DNA of 64,000 bases from Ruegeria arenilitoris (GTDB lineage Bacteria; Pseudomonadota; Alphaproteobacteria; Rhodobacterales; Rhodobacteraceae), in the NCBI RefSeq assembly GCF_013031355.1, contig NZ_WPZO01000001.1, positions 620,001-684,000 on the forward strand, read 5' to 3'. A program made the translations under genes and the position numbers. This document shows, piece after piece, positions 1 through 11,349 of the stretch (within the stretch, counting starts at the first letter, position 1; each line of letters starts with the position of its first letter). The notes beneath the pieces are model-generated. The model saw only the letters and a list, made by a program, of their open reading frames with translations. It was not told where the DNA came from and did not search any database.

Positions 1-1375
<1,375 letters not shown>

Positions 1376-1379
<4 letters not shown>

Positions 1380-1552
1380 CGGTCGGCTCCTAAAGACAGC
1401 GTGGCTTCTCGCGTTGGCGCGGGCTTAGCAACTTGTCTCAGGGATGAAAACGAAAGAAACCGGCCCGCTTGATAAATCAGCAGGTAATGCAGCAGATAAT
1501 GATGCAGGTCATCCGGTTCATACTGTCCCAGTAGCACGCAGACCGCCATGCG
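1376..1552 (-). CDS. Possible small protein coupled to cysS
   Basis: Open frame of 58 codons directly upstream of cysS. Its TGA overlaps the cysS ATG as ATGA, the usual sign of translational coupling. Codon use is CTG-rich like the neighbouring genes, and a GGGG stretch lies 8 bases before the chosen ATG. The middle is rich in His, Tyr and Leu ([18 protein letters not shown]). I do not recognise a family. The overlap could be coincidence, because cysS has its own good ribosome site, so this is a weak call. Confidence 0.3.
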
Positions 1553-1643
1553 CCAAGCCCCGAGTGCCACCCTGTGCGTCGCCGATTGACATTCCCGAAC
1601 GCCTCTGGCCCTGTCAGCGCAAGACACCAGACGGAGGCGTGCC

Positions 1644-2834
1644 ATGAAATTGTCGCAGCGTATCACTCATCTGACCGAAGGCGGCAGTGACGGCTGGGAT
1701 GTGTTCTATCGGGCCCGCCGGATGATCAGCGACGGTTACGCGGTGACCGAACTGACGATCGGCGAACATGACATCCGCACCGATGCGTCGATTCTTGAGG
1801 CGATGGACCTGTCCGCCCGGCAAGGCCACACCGGCTATGCGATGGTCCCCGGTACCGATCTGCTGCGAGACACCGTGGCCGCCCGGTTGCAGGCACATAC
1901 CGGAGTGCCCACCACGCGCAACAACGTATTGATTACGCCTGGCGGACAATCGGCCTTGTTTGCGGCCCATGTCGCGGTGTGTGATCCTGGTGATGTGGGA
2001 CTGTATCTCGACCCGTATTACGCCACCTACCCCGGCACGATCCGCGGCGCCGGAGCCGTGGCGCGTTCGATCCAGACCACCGCCGAAGACGCGTTTCAGC
2101 CCCGCGCCGAGCAGATTGAGGCCGCCGCCGACGGCGCGGTATCCTTGCTGGTGAACACGCCGAACAACCCCACCGGTGTTGTGTATTCCCGCCAGACCCT
2201 CGAAGCGATCGCCGAGGTGTGCCGCAAGCGTGACCTTTGGCTGATTTCGGACGAGGTTTACGACACGCAGGTGTGGGAGGGAGAACATATCTCGCCGCGC
2301 ACCCTGCCGGGCATGCCCGAGCGCACGCTTGTTGTCGGCTCGATGTCGAAATCCCACGCGATGACCGGATCGCGCTGCGGTTGGATCGTCGGCCCCGAAG
2401 CGGTGATCTCGCATCTGATCAACCTCGCCACACACACCACCTACGGCGTACCCGGATTTATTCAGGACGCCGCCAGTTTCGCTCTGAATGCTGGCAATGA
2501 TTTGGAAGAGCAGATCGCCGAGCCCTTCCGTCGACGCCGCGCGCTGGCCGTTGGTATTCTCGAGGCGCAGAACACCGTCGGGCTGGTTCCGGCACAGGGG
2601 GCGATGTACCTGATGCTGGATATCCGCGCCACCGGCCTCACCGGTGACGGGTTCGCCAATGCACTTCTGGATAAGCACGCAATCGCGGTAATGCCGGGTG
2701 AGAGCTTCGGATCTGCAGCCGCAGGCCATATCCGCGTAGCGATGACAATTGACGACGAGAGATTCGCAAGCGCCCTGTCCACGATTTGTGCATTTGCATC
2801 TGAATTGGCGGAACGTCACGCCACCGTCGGCTGA
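1644..2834 (+). CDS. Class I/II pyridoxal-phosphate aminotransferase
   Basis: Fold-type I PLP enzyme of 396 residues, the normal size for AspC/AlaT-like aminotransferases. The substrate-arm region is followed by TPNNPTG around residue 170, and the Schiff-base lysine is Lys236 in SMSKSHAMTGSRCGW; the following SRCGW contributes the phosphate-binding Arg. A GGAGG ribosome site precedes the ATG. It is divergent from cysS across about 260 bases. The amino-acid substrate cannot be read from the sequence; a catabolic or aspartate/alanine-type enzyme is likely. A second unrelated member of the family lies at 14089. Confidence 0.92.
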   Translation: MKLSQRITHLTEGGSDGWDVFYRARRMISDGYAVTELTIGEHDIRTDASILEAMDLSARQGHTGYAMVPGTDLLRDTVAARLQAHTGVPTTRNNVLITPGGQSALFAAHVAVCDPGDVGLYLDPYYATYPGTIRGAGAVARSIQTTAEDAFQPRAEQIEAAADGAVSLLVNTPNNPTGVVYSRQTLEAIAEVCRKRDLWLISDEVYDTQVWEGEHISPRTLPGMPERTLVVGSMSKSHAMTGSRCGWIVGPEAVISHLINLATHTTYGVPGFIQDAASFALNAGNDLEEQIAEPFRRRRALAVGILEAQNTVGLVPAQGAMYLMLDIRATGLTGDGFANALLDKHAIAVMPGESFGSAAAGHIRVAMTIDDERFASALSTICAFASELAERHATVG

Positions 2835-2840
2835 TAGGCG

Positions 2841-3359
2841 TCAGAATCGGAAAGACGTACGCAGGTTGAACACGTTCGAATCCAACCCGCCATCCGTTCG
2901 GGTGACGTCGTCAAAGTTCTGCCGCAACGCCTCGCCGCTGATCACAAGGCGGTCGTTGATCGGATAAGCCACACCAATTCCGTAAACGGCGGCCGTATCG
3001 TTATCGACCGAGGCATCCAACCGGGCCGCACCAACCACCACATAGCCGAGCGCACCGCCAAAATCATAGCCGCCACGCAGCTTCAGGCGGGTCATGCTGT
3101 CAAGGCTGCCTTCCCCATCGCTCAGATCCAGCGACAGGCGATTGTATTCCAATTCTCCACCCAGAACGAAATTTCCGAAATCCCGATCATAGCCAATATG
3201 AGGGCCAAAGACCGTATCATCGCCGCTCGACCCGTTCGGACCGTCGGCGTCGGCATATCCAAAGCTGAATCCGGCATAAGCCCCGGTCCAATCCTCAGCC
3301 ATTGCAGGGGCTGCGATGCTCGCCACCATTAGCAGACTGAGGGCCTTAAGGGCTTTCAT
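2841..3359 (-). CDS. Small outer-membrane beta-barrel protein
   Basis: Exported protein of 172 residues. Residues 1-21 form a signal peptide (MKALKALSLLMVASIAAPAMA, cleavage before EDW). The rest alternates short hydrophobic strands with Gly/Asp-rich turns and ends in Phe (NLRTSFRF), the C-terminal signal recognised by the BAM complex. This is the pattern of the opacity/Omp25-type eight-strand barrels. It converges on the aminotransferase with only six bases between stops. A specific role (structural porin-like or adhesin-like) cannot be told from sequence. Confidence 0.85.
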   Translation of the reverse strand: MKALKALSLLMVASIAAPAMAEDWTGAYAGFSFGYADADGPNGSSGDDTVFGPHIGYDRDFGNFVLGGELEYNRLSLDLSDGEGSLDSMTRLKLRGGYDFGGALGYVVVGAARLDASVDNDTAAVYGIGVAYPINDRLVISGEALRQNFDDVTRTDGGLDSNVFNLRTSFRF

Positions 3360-3775
3360 AAAACTCTCCTAAAGAACCTTTCGCCAGAACTTTGGTCTTT
3401 CAGGTCAACGTCACTCAGAAACTTGGCCCGTGATCGTTAATATTCAATTGAGTTCACGAACCACTCTTAAATAAGTGAAGGAACTATAACAGATTTCTGC
3501 CATAGCGGAAAAAATTCTTCCGGAACTGAATAATTGCCGTGACACATGTATCACAGCTTCGCTTTTGAACTCTCAGGTCGCAAACAGGACAGAAAGCAGC
3601 TGTGCACATCGGAATACTGATCTTCGAAACGCGAGGACAGATGCAAAACGACGTTTGGAAAATTCGGCTGATCAGCCGCACCATCGGTGCGGATCGTGGT
3701 CGCGCGGCGCGGGGGCGGCCAACAAACGCGTGAAAACACCCCACTCCTGACGCCTTTTCTATTGGATTCTGACCC
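3360..3775. other. Divergent intergenic region
   Basis: About 416 bases between the outer-membrane protein (minus) and the methyltransferase (plus). It is AT-rich near 3440-3550 and must carry the two divergent promoters. Short open frames here lack ribosome sites and plausible codon use, and I see no RNA gene or riboswitch fold. Confidence 0.5.
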
Positions 3776-5317
3776 ATGAACGATCAAACCCGCACCTCTT
3801 CCCGCAGCGGCGGTCGCGCCGCGCGTCGCGCTGCCCGTGCCACTGCACTACCCGAACACCTCCGCCCCATCCGCCCCGGTATGGAGGGTGGCGTTCTCAA
3901 TGTTCTGACCCAGGCTCAGATCGAACGCATTCACGAGGCCGCGCTGACCGCGTTGGAGACCATCGGTCTGGCCGACGCGCCGCAAAGCGGTATCGATTAC
4001 CTGGTCGGTGCGGGTTGTACCCTGGGCGACGATGGCCGAATCCGCTTCCCCCGTGCCCTGGTTGAAGACACGCTTGCCAAGGCAAACCGCTCGGTCACGT
4101 TGTACAGCCGGAATGGCAAAACCGATCTGGACCTGTCCGGCGCCAAGGTTCACTACGGCACCGCAGGCGCGGCCGTCAGCGTGGTTGACGTTCACGGGAA
4201 TGAATACCGGGATTCAACGGTTCAAGACCTGCATGACGCATCCCGCATCTGCGAACAGCTTGAAAATATTCACTTTGTTCAGCGTCCAATGGTCTGCCGC
4301 GACATTCCCGACAACTTGGAGATGGATCTGAACACGATCTACGCCGCGTGTTCGGGCACGTTCAAACATATCGGTACATCCTTCACCGAACCGCATCACG
4401 TCGCCCCGGCGATGGAGATGATCTACACGATCGCCGGCGGTGAAGATAAATTCCGTGAGCGTCCGTTCATCTCGAACTCGAACTGTTTTGTCGTGCCGCC
4501 GATGAAATTCGCGACCGAAAGCTGCGAAGTTATGGAACTGTGCATCAAGGCCGGGATGCCGGTTCTGTTGCTGTCGGCCGGGATGGCGGGCGCGACCGCG
4601 CCTTCGACAATCGCCGGTGCGATCACTCAGGCCACGGCGGAATGTCTGGCCGGATTGGTTTATGTAAATGCCGTAAGTCCCGGTGCTCCGGCGATTTTTG
4701 GCACTTGGCCCTTTGGTCTGGACCTACGCACAGGCGCCATGTCGATCGGGTCCGGCGAACAGGCTCTGCTGACCGCAGGCTGCGCTCAGATGCACCGGTT
4801 CTACGACCTGCCAGGCGGGGCCGCCGCTGGCGCGTCCGACTCGAAAATGCCCGACATGCAGGCCGGGTGGGAGCAGATGTGCTCGAACGTCATGGCCGGG
4901 CTGTCGGGTGTGAACATGGTGTACGAAGCGGCAGGTATGCACGCCTCGTTGCTGGGCTTCTGTCTGGAAAGCCTCATCCTCAGCGACGACCTGATCGGTC
5001 AGGCGCAGCGCTGTGTGCGGGGAATCGAAGTGACCGATGAAACGCTGGCACTGGACCAGATCGCCGAGGTCTGCATGGGCGGACCGGGCCACTATCTGGG
5101 CACCGACGCAACGCTCAGCCGGATGCAGGCGGACTATGTTTACCCGACCTTCGGTGACCGGACCTCGCCCAAGGAATGGGCAGAACTTGGCAAACCCGAT
5201 CTGATCGAGAAAGCGACAAAGCGGAAGGAAGAGATTCTGTCGTCCCCGTCACCGGCCCGGTTCGATCCACTGCTGGACGCCGAGATTCGCGGCAAGTTCA
5301 ACATTCACCTTGCCTGA
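3776..5317 (+). CDS. MttB-family corrinoid methyltransferase (non-pyrrolysine)
   Basis: Protein of 513 residues matching the trimethylamine methyltransferase (MttB) superfamily over its length, after a basic N-terminal tail (SRSGGRAARRAARA). Family features include the FGTWPFGLDLRTGAMSIGSGE and AGASDSKMPD stretches of the TIM barrel. The frame contains no internal TAG, so it is not a pyrrolysine enzyme. Non-Pyl members studied elsewhere demethylate quaternary amines such as glycine betaine and pass the methyl group to a cobalamin protein. A matching corrinoid protein lies about 28 kb away at 33447. The exact substrate is inferred only. A strong terminator follows. Confidence 0.88.
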   Translation: MNDQTRTSSRSGGRAARRAARATALPEHLRPIRPGMEGGVLNVLTQAQIERIHEAALTALETIGLADAPQSGIDYLVGAGCTLGDDGRIRFPRALVEDTLAKANRSVTLYSRNGKTDLDLSGAKVHYGTAGAAVSVVDVHGNEYRDSTVQDLHDASRICEQLENIHFVQRPMVCRDIPDNLEMDLNTIYAACSGTFKHIGTSFTEPHHVAPAMEMIYTIAGGEDKFRERPFISNSNCFVVPPMKFATESCEVMELCIKAGMPVLLLSAGMAGATAPSTIAGAITQATAECLAGLVYVNAVSPGAPAIFGTWPFGLDLRTGAMSIGSGEQALLTAGCAQMHRFYDLPGGAAAGASDSKMPDMQAGWEQMCSNVMAGLSGVNMVYEAAGMHASLLGFCLESLILSDDLIGQAQRCVRGIEVTDETLALDQIAEVCMGGPGHYLGTDATLSRMQADYVYPTFGDRTSPKEWAELGKPDLIEKATKRKEEILSSPSPARFDPLLDAEIRGKFNIHLA

Positions 5318-5329
5318 AACCATTCTGTA

Positions 5330-5362
5330 AAAGCGGCCAGATTTTATCTGGCCGCTTTCTTA
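5330..5362 (+). terminator. Rho-independent terminator of the MttB-family gene
   Basis: Perfect 12-bp stem AAGCGGCCAGAT / ATCTGGCCGCTT around a TTT loop (5331-5357), with one more A-T pair outside it, followed by a short T-rich tail. It starts 13 bases after the stop codon of the methyltransferase. Confidence 0.85.
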
Positions 5363-5369
5363 TTCGGGG

Positions 5370-5615
5370 TTAGCCGTCAGTCGCCGGTAGCAACCCGGCT
5401 TCCTGCGCCACCGCAATCTCGGCCTCATCCAGCGCGCCGTCACCGTTTGCATCCATTGCCGCGAAACCGTCTGCGTCAACATCGGGCAGAACGGCCTGCA
5501 CTTCTTCGATCGTCAGCACACCATCGCCGTTGGCGTCAGCTGAAGCTTGTGCGACAGCCAGAGTCGGCAGTCCAAGGGCAAGGACAGAGATAGCGGTCAG
5601 AATTTGCGGTTTCAT
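5370..5615 (-). CDS. Small secreted EF-hand protein
   Basis: Protein of 81 residues with a signal peptide (cleavage after AVAQA, about residue 24) and two calcium-binding loops of the EF-hand type: D27-A-N-G-D-G-V-L-T-I-E-E38 and D55-A-N-G-D-G-A-L-D-E-A-E66. It is predicted to be periplasmic or exported and to bind calcium. The ATG at 5613-5615 is chosen because AGGAG sits 8 bases upstream and it gives a clean signal peptide; a longer in-frame extension to 5819 lacks both. Similar small EF-hand proteins are common in marine Rhodobacteraceae, with unknown roles. Confidence 0.82.
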   Translation of the reverse strand: MKPQILTAISVLALGLPTLAVAQASADANGDGVLTIEEVQAVLPDVDADGFAAMDANGDGALDEAEIAVAQEAGLLPATDG

Positions 5616-6155
5616 TGTGATGACTCCTGATTGAGTTTTTGTGTCTTTCGTCCGGACAACATCAGAAACACCGCAACGGGATACTGTGTCACCTCCATAC
5701 AGAATTGTTTCCGATTTCGCGCCAATCTCCGCGTGTTTGGCAGAGTCGCGTCTGCGGTCAACCGCCGGAAAAAACTCAGAAACCTCGATTCGGCGGGTCT
5801 TGCCCGACGTGACATGCACAATCCGGCAAAGCTCTGCTCAAATTCCCGGTGAAGCCATTGAAAAAAGAAAGGGGGCCGAAGCCCCCTGTCAGTTTCGCCT
5901 TCCAGGCTCATTTCGTTGACCGCCCGGTGTTTTTTTGCCTGCGGCCTGGACTGCGCATGGGACGAGCGCACCCGCCCCGTGAAAGAGTGGGAAAGAGCAT
6001 ATATTCCGCCCCACCCTGTTCCCGGCCAACACGGGCATGTCGGCCGAGTGGAGAATGGTCGTCAGGTAAGTCTCAGACCCTTTCTCCGTATTCGTCGGGG
6101 CCGGTCACTGTGGCAGCATCCGACCCCTGCGCCCCGGGTTGCCGGGGCGGTTGTC
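5616..6155. other. Long intergenic region downstream of nrdJ
   Basis: About 540 bases lie between the EF-hand gene and the end of nrdJ. It holds the terminator at 5861-5886 and, close to the nrdJ stop, a GCCCCGG/CCGGGGC hairpin (6131-6148) with no T-run. I see no convincing gene between them; open frames there pass through the terminator or lack ribosome sites. Confidence 0.5.
5861..5886 (-). terminator. Rho-independent terminator, minus strand
   Basis: Read on the minus strand: stem GGGGGC, stable TTCG tetraloop, stem GCCCCC, then TTTCTTTTTT. It is placed to end transcripts coming from nrdJ before the EF-hand gene, which has its own start 250 bases further on. Confidence 0.85.
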
Positions 6156-9100
6156 TTAGCTACACCCGCTGGTTGCGCCGCAGGTGTTGCATTTCATGCA
6201 GGTGCCGTTGCGCACCAGCGTGTAGTTTCCGCATTCGCCACAAGGATCGCCCTCATAGCCCTGCATTTTGGCTTTGGTCCGTGCGTCCATGCCGGTCGCG
6301 ACAGCGGTTTCAGCTGCAGGCGCTTCAAAGGTGGGCGCGGTTTCGGCCATGCCGTTCACCTCGGCCTGACCGCCATTGAAGACCACCAGATCTTGCGGCA
6401 GACGTTTACGGAGATACCCGGTCGAGCTGATTTGTTTCAGCACTTCCAAAGACTTGGAGGCCGCGCTGTCACTGATTTCCGAGACATTGGACAAACCGTC
6501 CTCTTCGCCACGACCCAGATCATCAAAGGTTGCACCTTCAGGCTTCACGTGGGCCAGATCGGTGCGGTCCAGATAGGACACGGCCAGTTCGCGGAAGATG
6601 TAATCCAGGATCGACGTCGCGTTCTTGATCGAGTCGTTGCCCTGCACCATCCCAGCCGGTTCGAACTTGGTGAAGGTGAAGGCATCCACGAACTCTTCCA
6701 GCGGCACCCCGTATTGCAGGCCGACCGACACTGCGATGGCAAAGTTGTTCATCATCGCCCGGAAGCCAGCGCCTTCCTTGTGCATGTCGATGAAAATCTC
6801 GCCCAACTTGCCGTCTTCGAACTCACCGGTGCGCAGATAGACCTTGTGGCCGCCTACGATCGCTTTCTGGGTGTACCCCTTGCGGCGATGGGGCAGTTTT
6901 TCGCGATGGCTGCGGATGATTTCCTTGACCACAACCTTCTCGATCACCTTCTCGGCCAGAACGACGGCTTTTTCCTGCGCCGAACCGCTTTCCAGCACTT
7001 CCGCCGCTTCGTCATCATCCTCGACCAGAGCTGCGGCCAGAGGCTGAGACAATTTCGAGCCGTCGCGGTACAGCGCGTTGGCTTTCACACCCAGCGACCA
7101 GCTGAGTTCGTAGGCCTTCTGACAGTCTTCGATCGTCGCGTCATTCGGCATGTTGATTGTCTTCGAGATCGCGCCCGAGATGAAGCTCTGCGCCGCCGCC
7201 ATCATGGTAATATGGCTGTCAACGCCAAGGAAACGCTTGCCTTTCTTGCCGCACGGGTTGGCGCAGTCGAAGATCGAATAATGCTCTTCCTTCAGGTGCG
7301 GCGCACCTTCCAGCGTCATGGTTCCGCAGACATGGTCATTCGCTGCGTCGATATCCGCCTTGGTAAAGCCAAGATGGCGCAGCAGATCAAAGGTCGGGTC
7401 ATTCAACTTGGTAGCCGGGATGCCCAGAACGCCGGTGCAGAAATCCTCACCCAAAGTCCACTGGTTGAAGACGAACCGGATGTCGAAGGCACTTTCCAGC
7501 GCGGCATCCACTTTTGCCAGCTCATTCGGGCCAAAGCCGTGACCGGTCAGCGACGTGTGGTTGATCCCCGGCGCGTTGCCGATGGTGCCGTGACCGACCG
7601 CGTAACCTACGATCTCTTCGATCTGAGACGAGGAATAACCCAGCTTTTCCAGTGCCGACGGCACTGAGCGGTTGATGATCTTGAAGTAACCGCCGCCGGC
7701 CAACTTCTTGAACTTCACCAGAGCAAAGTCCGGCTCGATTCCGGTCGTGTCGCAATCCATCACCAGACCGATGGTGCCGGTGGGCGCAATTACAGTCGCT
7801 TGCGCATTTCGGTAACCGTTCTTTTCGCCGAGGCTCAACGCCTCGTCCCAGGCTGACATGGCCAGATCGATCAGACGCTTGTCCGGGCAATTGTCGTGAT
7901 CCAGAGGAACCGGCTTCACCGCCAGCTTCTCATAGCCCTCGGTCACACCCTGCGACGCACGGCGATGGTTACGGATGACACGCAGCATGTGGTCGGCGTT
8001 GCGTTCGTAGCCTTTGAAAGGGCCAAGCTCTCCGGCAATCTCGGCCGAAGTCGCATAGGCTACACCGGTCATGATCGCGGTCAGTGCACCACAGATCGCC
8101 CGGCCCTCATCCGAGTCATAGCTGTAGCCCATATTCATCAGCAGGCCGCCGATATTGGCATAACCCAGACCCAGCGTGCGGAAGTCATAAGACAGTTGCG
8201 CGATTTCCTTCGACGGGAACTGCGCCATCGTCACCGAGATTTCCAGCGTCAGGGTCCACAGACGCGAGGCGTGCATGTAGTCTGCCGCCTGGAACTCACC
8301 ATCCTTCAGGAAGGTCAGCAGGTTCATCGACGCCAGGTTACAGGCCGTGTCGTCCAGGAACATGTATTCCGAGCACGGGTTCGAGCCGCGGATCTGACCG
8401 TCTTCGGGGCATGTGTGCCACTCGTTCACCGTGTCGTGGAACTGGATGCCCGGATCAGCGCAAGCCCATGCGGCGTGGCCGACCTTTTCCCAAAGATCAC
8501 GTGCCTTGACGGTCTTGGCGACCTTGCCATCGGTGCGGTTGATCAGCTCCCAATCCGCGTCTTTCTCGACCGCAGTCAGGAACGCGTTGGTCACGCGGAT
8601 CGAGTTGTTCGAGTTCTGACCCGATACCGAGCTATAGGCTTCCGAATCCCAGTCCGTGTCGTAGGTCGGGAATTCGATGCTGTCGTGGCCCTGCTTGGCG
8701 TAATCCAGCACGCGCTTGATGTAAGTCTCGGGGATCGCGACCTTTTTGGCTTCGCGAACCGCTTTCTTCAGGCTTTCATTCTTGTTGGGATCATACGCGT
8801 CATCATGCGCGCCGTCCCAGCTGCGGATGGCCTCGAAAATGCCGTTCAGCATCTTCTCGTGCATCTTCGATCCGGCAACGATCGAGGCCACCTTCTGCTC
8901 TTCGATCACCTTCCATTCGATGAATTTCTCGATGTCCGGGTGATCTGCATCGACGATCACCATCTTTGCTGCTCGACGGGTTGTCCCGCCTGATTTGATC
9001 GCGCCAGCGGCGCGGTCGCCGATCTTGAGAAAGCCCATGAGGCCCGAGGACTTGCCGCCACCCGACAGCGCTTCGCCTTCTGCACGCAGATGGCTGAAGT

Positions 9101-9776
9101 TGGTCCCGGTACCCGAGCCGTATTTGAACAGGCGCGCCTCGCGCACCCACAGATCCATGATGCCGCCTTCGTTCACCAGATCATCATCGACCGACTGGAT
9201 GAAGCACGCGTGCGGCTGCGGATGTTCGTAAGCGGATTTCGATTTGGTCAGCTTGCCGGTTTTATAGTCGACATAGTGGTGCCCCTGCGCCGGGCCATCG
9301 ATGCCGTACGCCCAATGCAGGCCTGTGTTGAACCACTGCGGCGAGTTCGGCGCGGCGCGCTGCGTCGCCAGCATATACCGCATCTCGTCGAAATAGGCGC
9401 GCGCGTCTTCCTCGGTCGAGAAATACCCGCCTTTCCAGCCCCAGTACGCCCATGCACCGGCCAGACGGTCGAACACCTGCTTGGAAGAGGTTTCACCACC
9501 GAATTCAGCACCTTCGGCAGGAACTGAGCGCCACAGGAATTCGGGAACGTCCTTTTCCTTGACCTTCTTCAGGGCCGAAGGAACACCAGCCTTGCGGAAG
9601 TATTTCTGCGCGATGACGTCGCTGGCTACCTGGCTCCACTTTGAAGGAACTTCGATATCGTCGAGGCGGAAAACGATGGTGCCGTCCGGGTTCCGGATTT
9701 CCGAAGTCGCAGACACAAAGTCCAGTTCTGCGTATGCGTCCTGCCCCGATTTGGTGAATTTCCTGTCAATCTTCAT
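6156..9776 (-). CDS. nrdJ: Adenosylcobalamin-dependent ribonucleotide reductase (class II)
   Basis: Makes deoxyribonucleotides in the cytoplasm using adenosylcobalamin to generate the thiyl radical, so it needs neither oxygen nor an iron subunit. The protein is 1206 residues, typical for the large alphaproteobacterial NrdJ. Visible motifs are [12 protein letters not shown] (active-site Cys and Glu), [10 protein letters not shown] and a Cys-rich C-terminal tail with CGEC and CMKCNTCG that re-reduces the active site. The start [11 protein letters not shown] at 9776 is preferred, with AGGG about 8 bases upstream; an open extension to 9914 looks unlike coding sequence. It is transcribed alone. 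No complete cobalamin riboswitch is visible upstream. Confidence 0.97.
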   Translation of the reverse strand: MKIDRKFTKSGQDAYAELDFVSATSEIRNPDGTIVFRLDDIEVPSKWSQVASDVIAQKYFRKAGVPSALKKVKEKDVPEFLWRSVPAEGAEFGGETSSKQVFDRLAGAWAYWGWKGGYFSTEEDARAYFDEMRYMLATQRAAPNSPQWFNTGLHWAYGIDGPAQGHHYVDYKTGKLTKSKSAYEHPQPHACFIQSVDDDLVNEGGIMDLWVREARLFKYGSGTGTNFSHLRAEGEALSGGGKSSGLMGFLKIGDRAAGAIKSGGTTRRAAKMVIVDADHPDIEKFIEWKVIEEQKVASIVAGSKMHEKMLNGIFEAIRSWDGAHDDAYDPNKNESLKKAVREAKKVAIPETYIKRVLDYAKQGHDSIEFPTYDTDWDSEAYSSVSGQNSNNSIRVTNAFLTAVEKDADWELINRTDGKVAKTVKARDLWEKVGHAAWACADPGIQFHDTVNEWHTCPEDGQIRGSNPCSEYMFLDDTACNLASMNLLTFLKDGEFQAADYMHASRLWTLTLEISVTMAQFPSKEIAQLSYDFRTLGLGYANIGGLLMNMGYSYDSDEGRAICGALTAIMTGVAYATSAEIAGELGPFKGYERNADHMLRVIRNHRRASQGVTEGYEKLAVKPVPLDHDNCPDKRLIDLAMSAWDEALSLGEKNGYRNAQATVIAPTGTIGLVMDCDTTGIEPDFALVKFKKLAGGGYFKIINRSVPSALEKLGYSSSQIEEIVGYAVGHGTIGNAPGINHTSLTGHGFGPNELAKVDAALESAFDIRFVFNQWTLGEDFCTGVLGIPATKLNDPTFDLLRHLGFTKADIDAANDHVCGTMTLEGAPHLKEEHYSIFDCANPCGKKGKRFLGVDSHITMMAAAQSFISGAISKTINMPNDATIEDCQKAYELSWSLGVKANALYRDGSKLSQPLAAALVEDDDEAAEVLESGSAQEKAVVLAEKVIEKVVVKEIIRSHREKLPHRRKGYTQKAIVGGHKVYLRTGEFEDGKLGEIFIDMHKEGAGFRAMMNNFAIAVSVGLQYGVPLEEFVDAFTFTKFEPAGMVQGNDSIKNATSILDYIFRELAVSYLDRTDLAHVKPEGATFDDLGRGEEDGLSNVSEISDSAASKSLEVLKQISSTGYLRKRLPQDLVVFNGGQAEVNGMAETAPTFEAPAAETAVATGMDARTKAKMQGYEGDPCGECGNYTLVRNGTCMKCNTCGATSGCS

Positions 9777-10310
9777 GTCCGCAGCCCTAGATTCAAACAA
9801 TTTGTCCGTTGGCGTCAGGGGCGTTTTCAGCTTTCCGTCAGCCGTGCCAGAAATTTTGGACGCAAACGACCCGGCGCTGTTTTTGACAGCGCGAAACCGC
9901 TCGTACGGTTGCACGTTTAATAGAAGTGCTTTCCGACCCTCGCCCTATGCCCCGCTCCGGTTATTCTACCAGATTTAGTGGCATCCCTTTCGGCCCATAC
10001 AACTTGGCGTATTCGGCCATAGATCGTCAATGTCATTTTTCAGTCATTTTTGAAATCTTTTATATTGACCCAAAGGTTTCGGAGGCCCCTCTGCCGCCGG
10101 TTTGCGATTCCTCCACAGGTTCATCCACCGGCCACGCCGCGCGGCTTGAAAATCGTCCAGCGGGATTAACTGTGTTTCTCGGCACAGTTACCGGCATTTG
10201 GTAATCCGGCGCTAAGGTGGGTAGGCTGAACGAGAATCAAAAAACCGCTCGCCGGTGTGTTGGACAAAATTCATTTCGTGAAAAACGAATTATCGAGGGT
10301 GCCAGATCCA
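9777..10310. other. Divergent region between nrdJ and a lipoprotein gene
   Basis: About 530 bases without a supported gene. It must hold the nrdJ promoter (minus) and the lipoprotein promoter (plus). The only clear structure is the 8-bp inverted repeat at 10167-10190. I looked for paired NrdR boxes and for a cobalamin riboswitch and could not build either. Confidence 0.45.
10167..10190. repeat. Perfect 8-bp inverted repeat
   Basis: TAACTGTG (10167-10174) and CACAGTTA (10183-10190) separated by 8 bases. It could be an operator or a transcript hairpin for the downstream lipoprotein gene. There is no T-run on either side, so it is not a standard terminator. Confidence 0.4.
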
Positions 10311-10745
10311 ATGTTGGTGTTTCGCTTACTTCCCGTAATGGCGTTGATCGTGGCCTGCACACCACAAGATGTGCCCCCGCCAACGCGCAGCGCGCAGTTC
10401 GACACATACCCTGAACGGCTTTTTGATACGTTCGAAACCCAATGCGCCGGGCCAGGTGAGCAATTCCAGAAAATCGGGAATCGGATCTATGAATGCACCG
10501 AGTTGCTGCCACCGGACACAACCGCTTTTCTGATTCTCAATTACGATGGATACCCCCAAGACCTGCCCAAGAGTGTCATGCGGATGACATCGACCAAAAA
10601 CACCTTGGGTTACCGCGTGGATGCTGAGCTGTTCTTTAGCGTGCCCCGGAAACAGGGCCCTGCAGTCAACGTCCCAGTAGAAAGCAAGAATCTGGATCAG
10701 GCGCTTGGCGCGCTGTTCCAGACGATGGGTGGTTCACCGATATGA
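10311..10745 (+). CDS. Hypothetical lipoprotein
   Basis: Protein of 144 residues with a lipoprotein signal: [16 protein letters not shown], lipobox LIVAC with the lipidated Cys at residue 16. The mature part starts [13 protein letters not shown] and has two further cysteines (TQCAGPG and YECTELL) that could pair in the periplasm. The start at 10311 is chosen to fit the signal; GAGGG lies 11 bases upstream. I recognise no domain. It sits upstream of, and converges on, the tRNA-Pro gene. Confidence 0.7.
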   Translation: MLVFRLLPVMALIVACTPQDVPPPTRSAQFDTYPERLFDTFETQCAGPGEQFQKIGNRIYECTELLPPDTTAFLILNYDGYPQDLPKSVMRMTSTKNTLGYRVDAELFFSVPRKQGPAVNVPVESKNLDQALGALFQTMGGSPI

Positions 10746-10755
10746 AGGAAAGAAG

Positions 10756-10832
10756 TGGTCGGGGCGGCAGGATTCGAACCTACGACCCCCTGTACCCAAA
10801 ACAGGTGCGCTACCAGACTGCGCCACGCCCCG
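10756..10832 (-). tRNA. tRNA-Pro (TGG)
   Basis: A 77-base cloverleaf on the minus strand beginning CGGGGCGTGGCGCAG, with anticodon TGG in the loop TTTTGGGTA, TPsiC arm GGTTCGAATCC and an encoded 3' CCA. The acceptor stem pairs CGGGGCG with CGCCCCG. Confidence 0.96.
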
Positions 10833-10875
10833 GACCGTGCGCCTTCCTAACGATGCCCATCTGATTTGAAAAGCC

Positions 10876-11343
10876 CTAACAGGGCCAAATTGCAGGGCCT
10901 TGCGAAAAAATTTCGTGCTGCATCTGGGTTCCCGGAGTGATCAGGTAGCGGGACGCCAGCCCGGCATTGATTTCCAGAACCGCAAATACCGAATCTCCGC
11001 CGTCAATCTGGGTTTCATCGCCGGGGATCGCGTTTTCATGCACACGCGTCACGGTGCCCGTGCGATCCAGAAAAATGATGTCCAGGGGAATCAGTGTGTT
11101 CTTCATCCAGAAGGCCACACGTTGCGGCGGATCGAAGACGAACAGCATCCCCGAGCGCTGCGGCAACGATTCGCGGAACATCAGACCGCGCGCCCTGTCC
11201 TGCGGGCTTATCGCCAGTTCGATATTGAAGTTAATCTGGGTCTTATCGTTGCGCAGTCCGACACGATCGTCACGACACGCGGCCAGAACCTCTCCGGTCC
11301 ACAGCATTGATACACTTGCAAGAACCGCGAAAAGTCTGGTCAT
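10876..11343 (-). CDS. DUF192 exported protein
   Basis: Protein of 155 residues with a signal peptide ending near VLAAC (about residue 21) and the DUF192 fold. Family hallmarks include the RARGLMFR stretch, then MLFVFDPPQRVAFWMKNTLIPLD. The function of DUF192 proteins is unknown; they are small periplasmic or archaeal proteins. The ATG at 11343 is chosen over TTG codons just upstream. It follows the cold-shock gene by six bases, so the two are probably co-transcribed. Confidence 0.85.
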   Translation of the reverse strand: MTRLFAVLASVSMLWTGEVLAACRDDRVGLRNDKTQINFNIELAISPQDRARGLMFRESLPQRSGMLFVFDPPQRVAFWMKNTLIPLDIIFLDRTGTVTRVHENAIPGDETQIDGGDSVFAVLEINAGLASRYLITPGTQMQHEIFSQGPAIWPC

Positions 11344-11349
11344 CAACAA

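Noticed and set aside
3776-5317. Pyrrolysine-type MttB
   Set aside because: The frame has no internal TAG and no pyl genes are visible; it is a non-pyrrolysine family member.
5916-7667. 583-codon plus-strand frame
   Set aside because: Lies antisense to nrdJ, whose protein is full length with all motifs; the frame reads as low-complexity Arg/His/Leu-rich shadow.
9777-10250. Cobalamin riboswitch upstream of nrdJ
   Set aside because: Only a GCCACTA-like fragment (9976-9982, minus strand) is present; the other conserved blocks of the riboswitch are absent.
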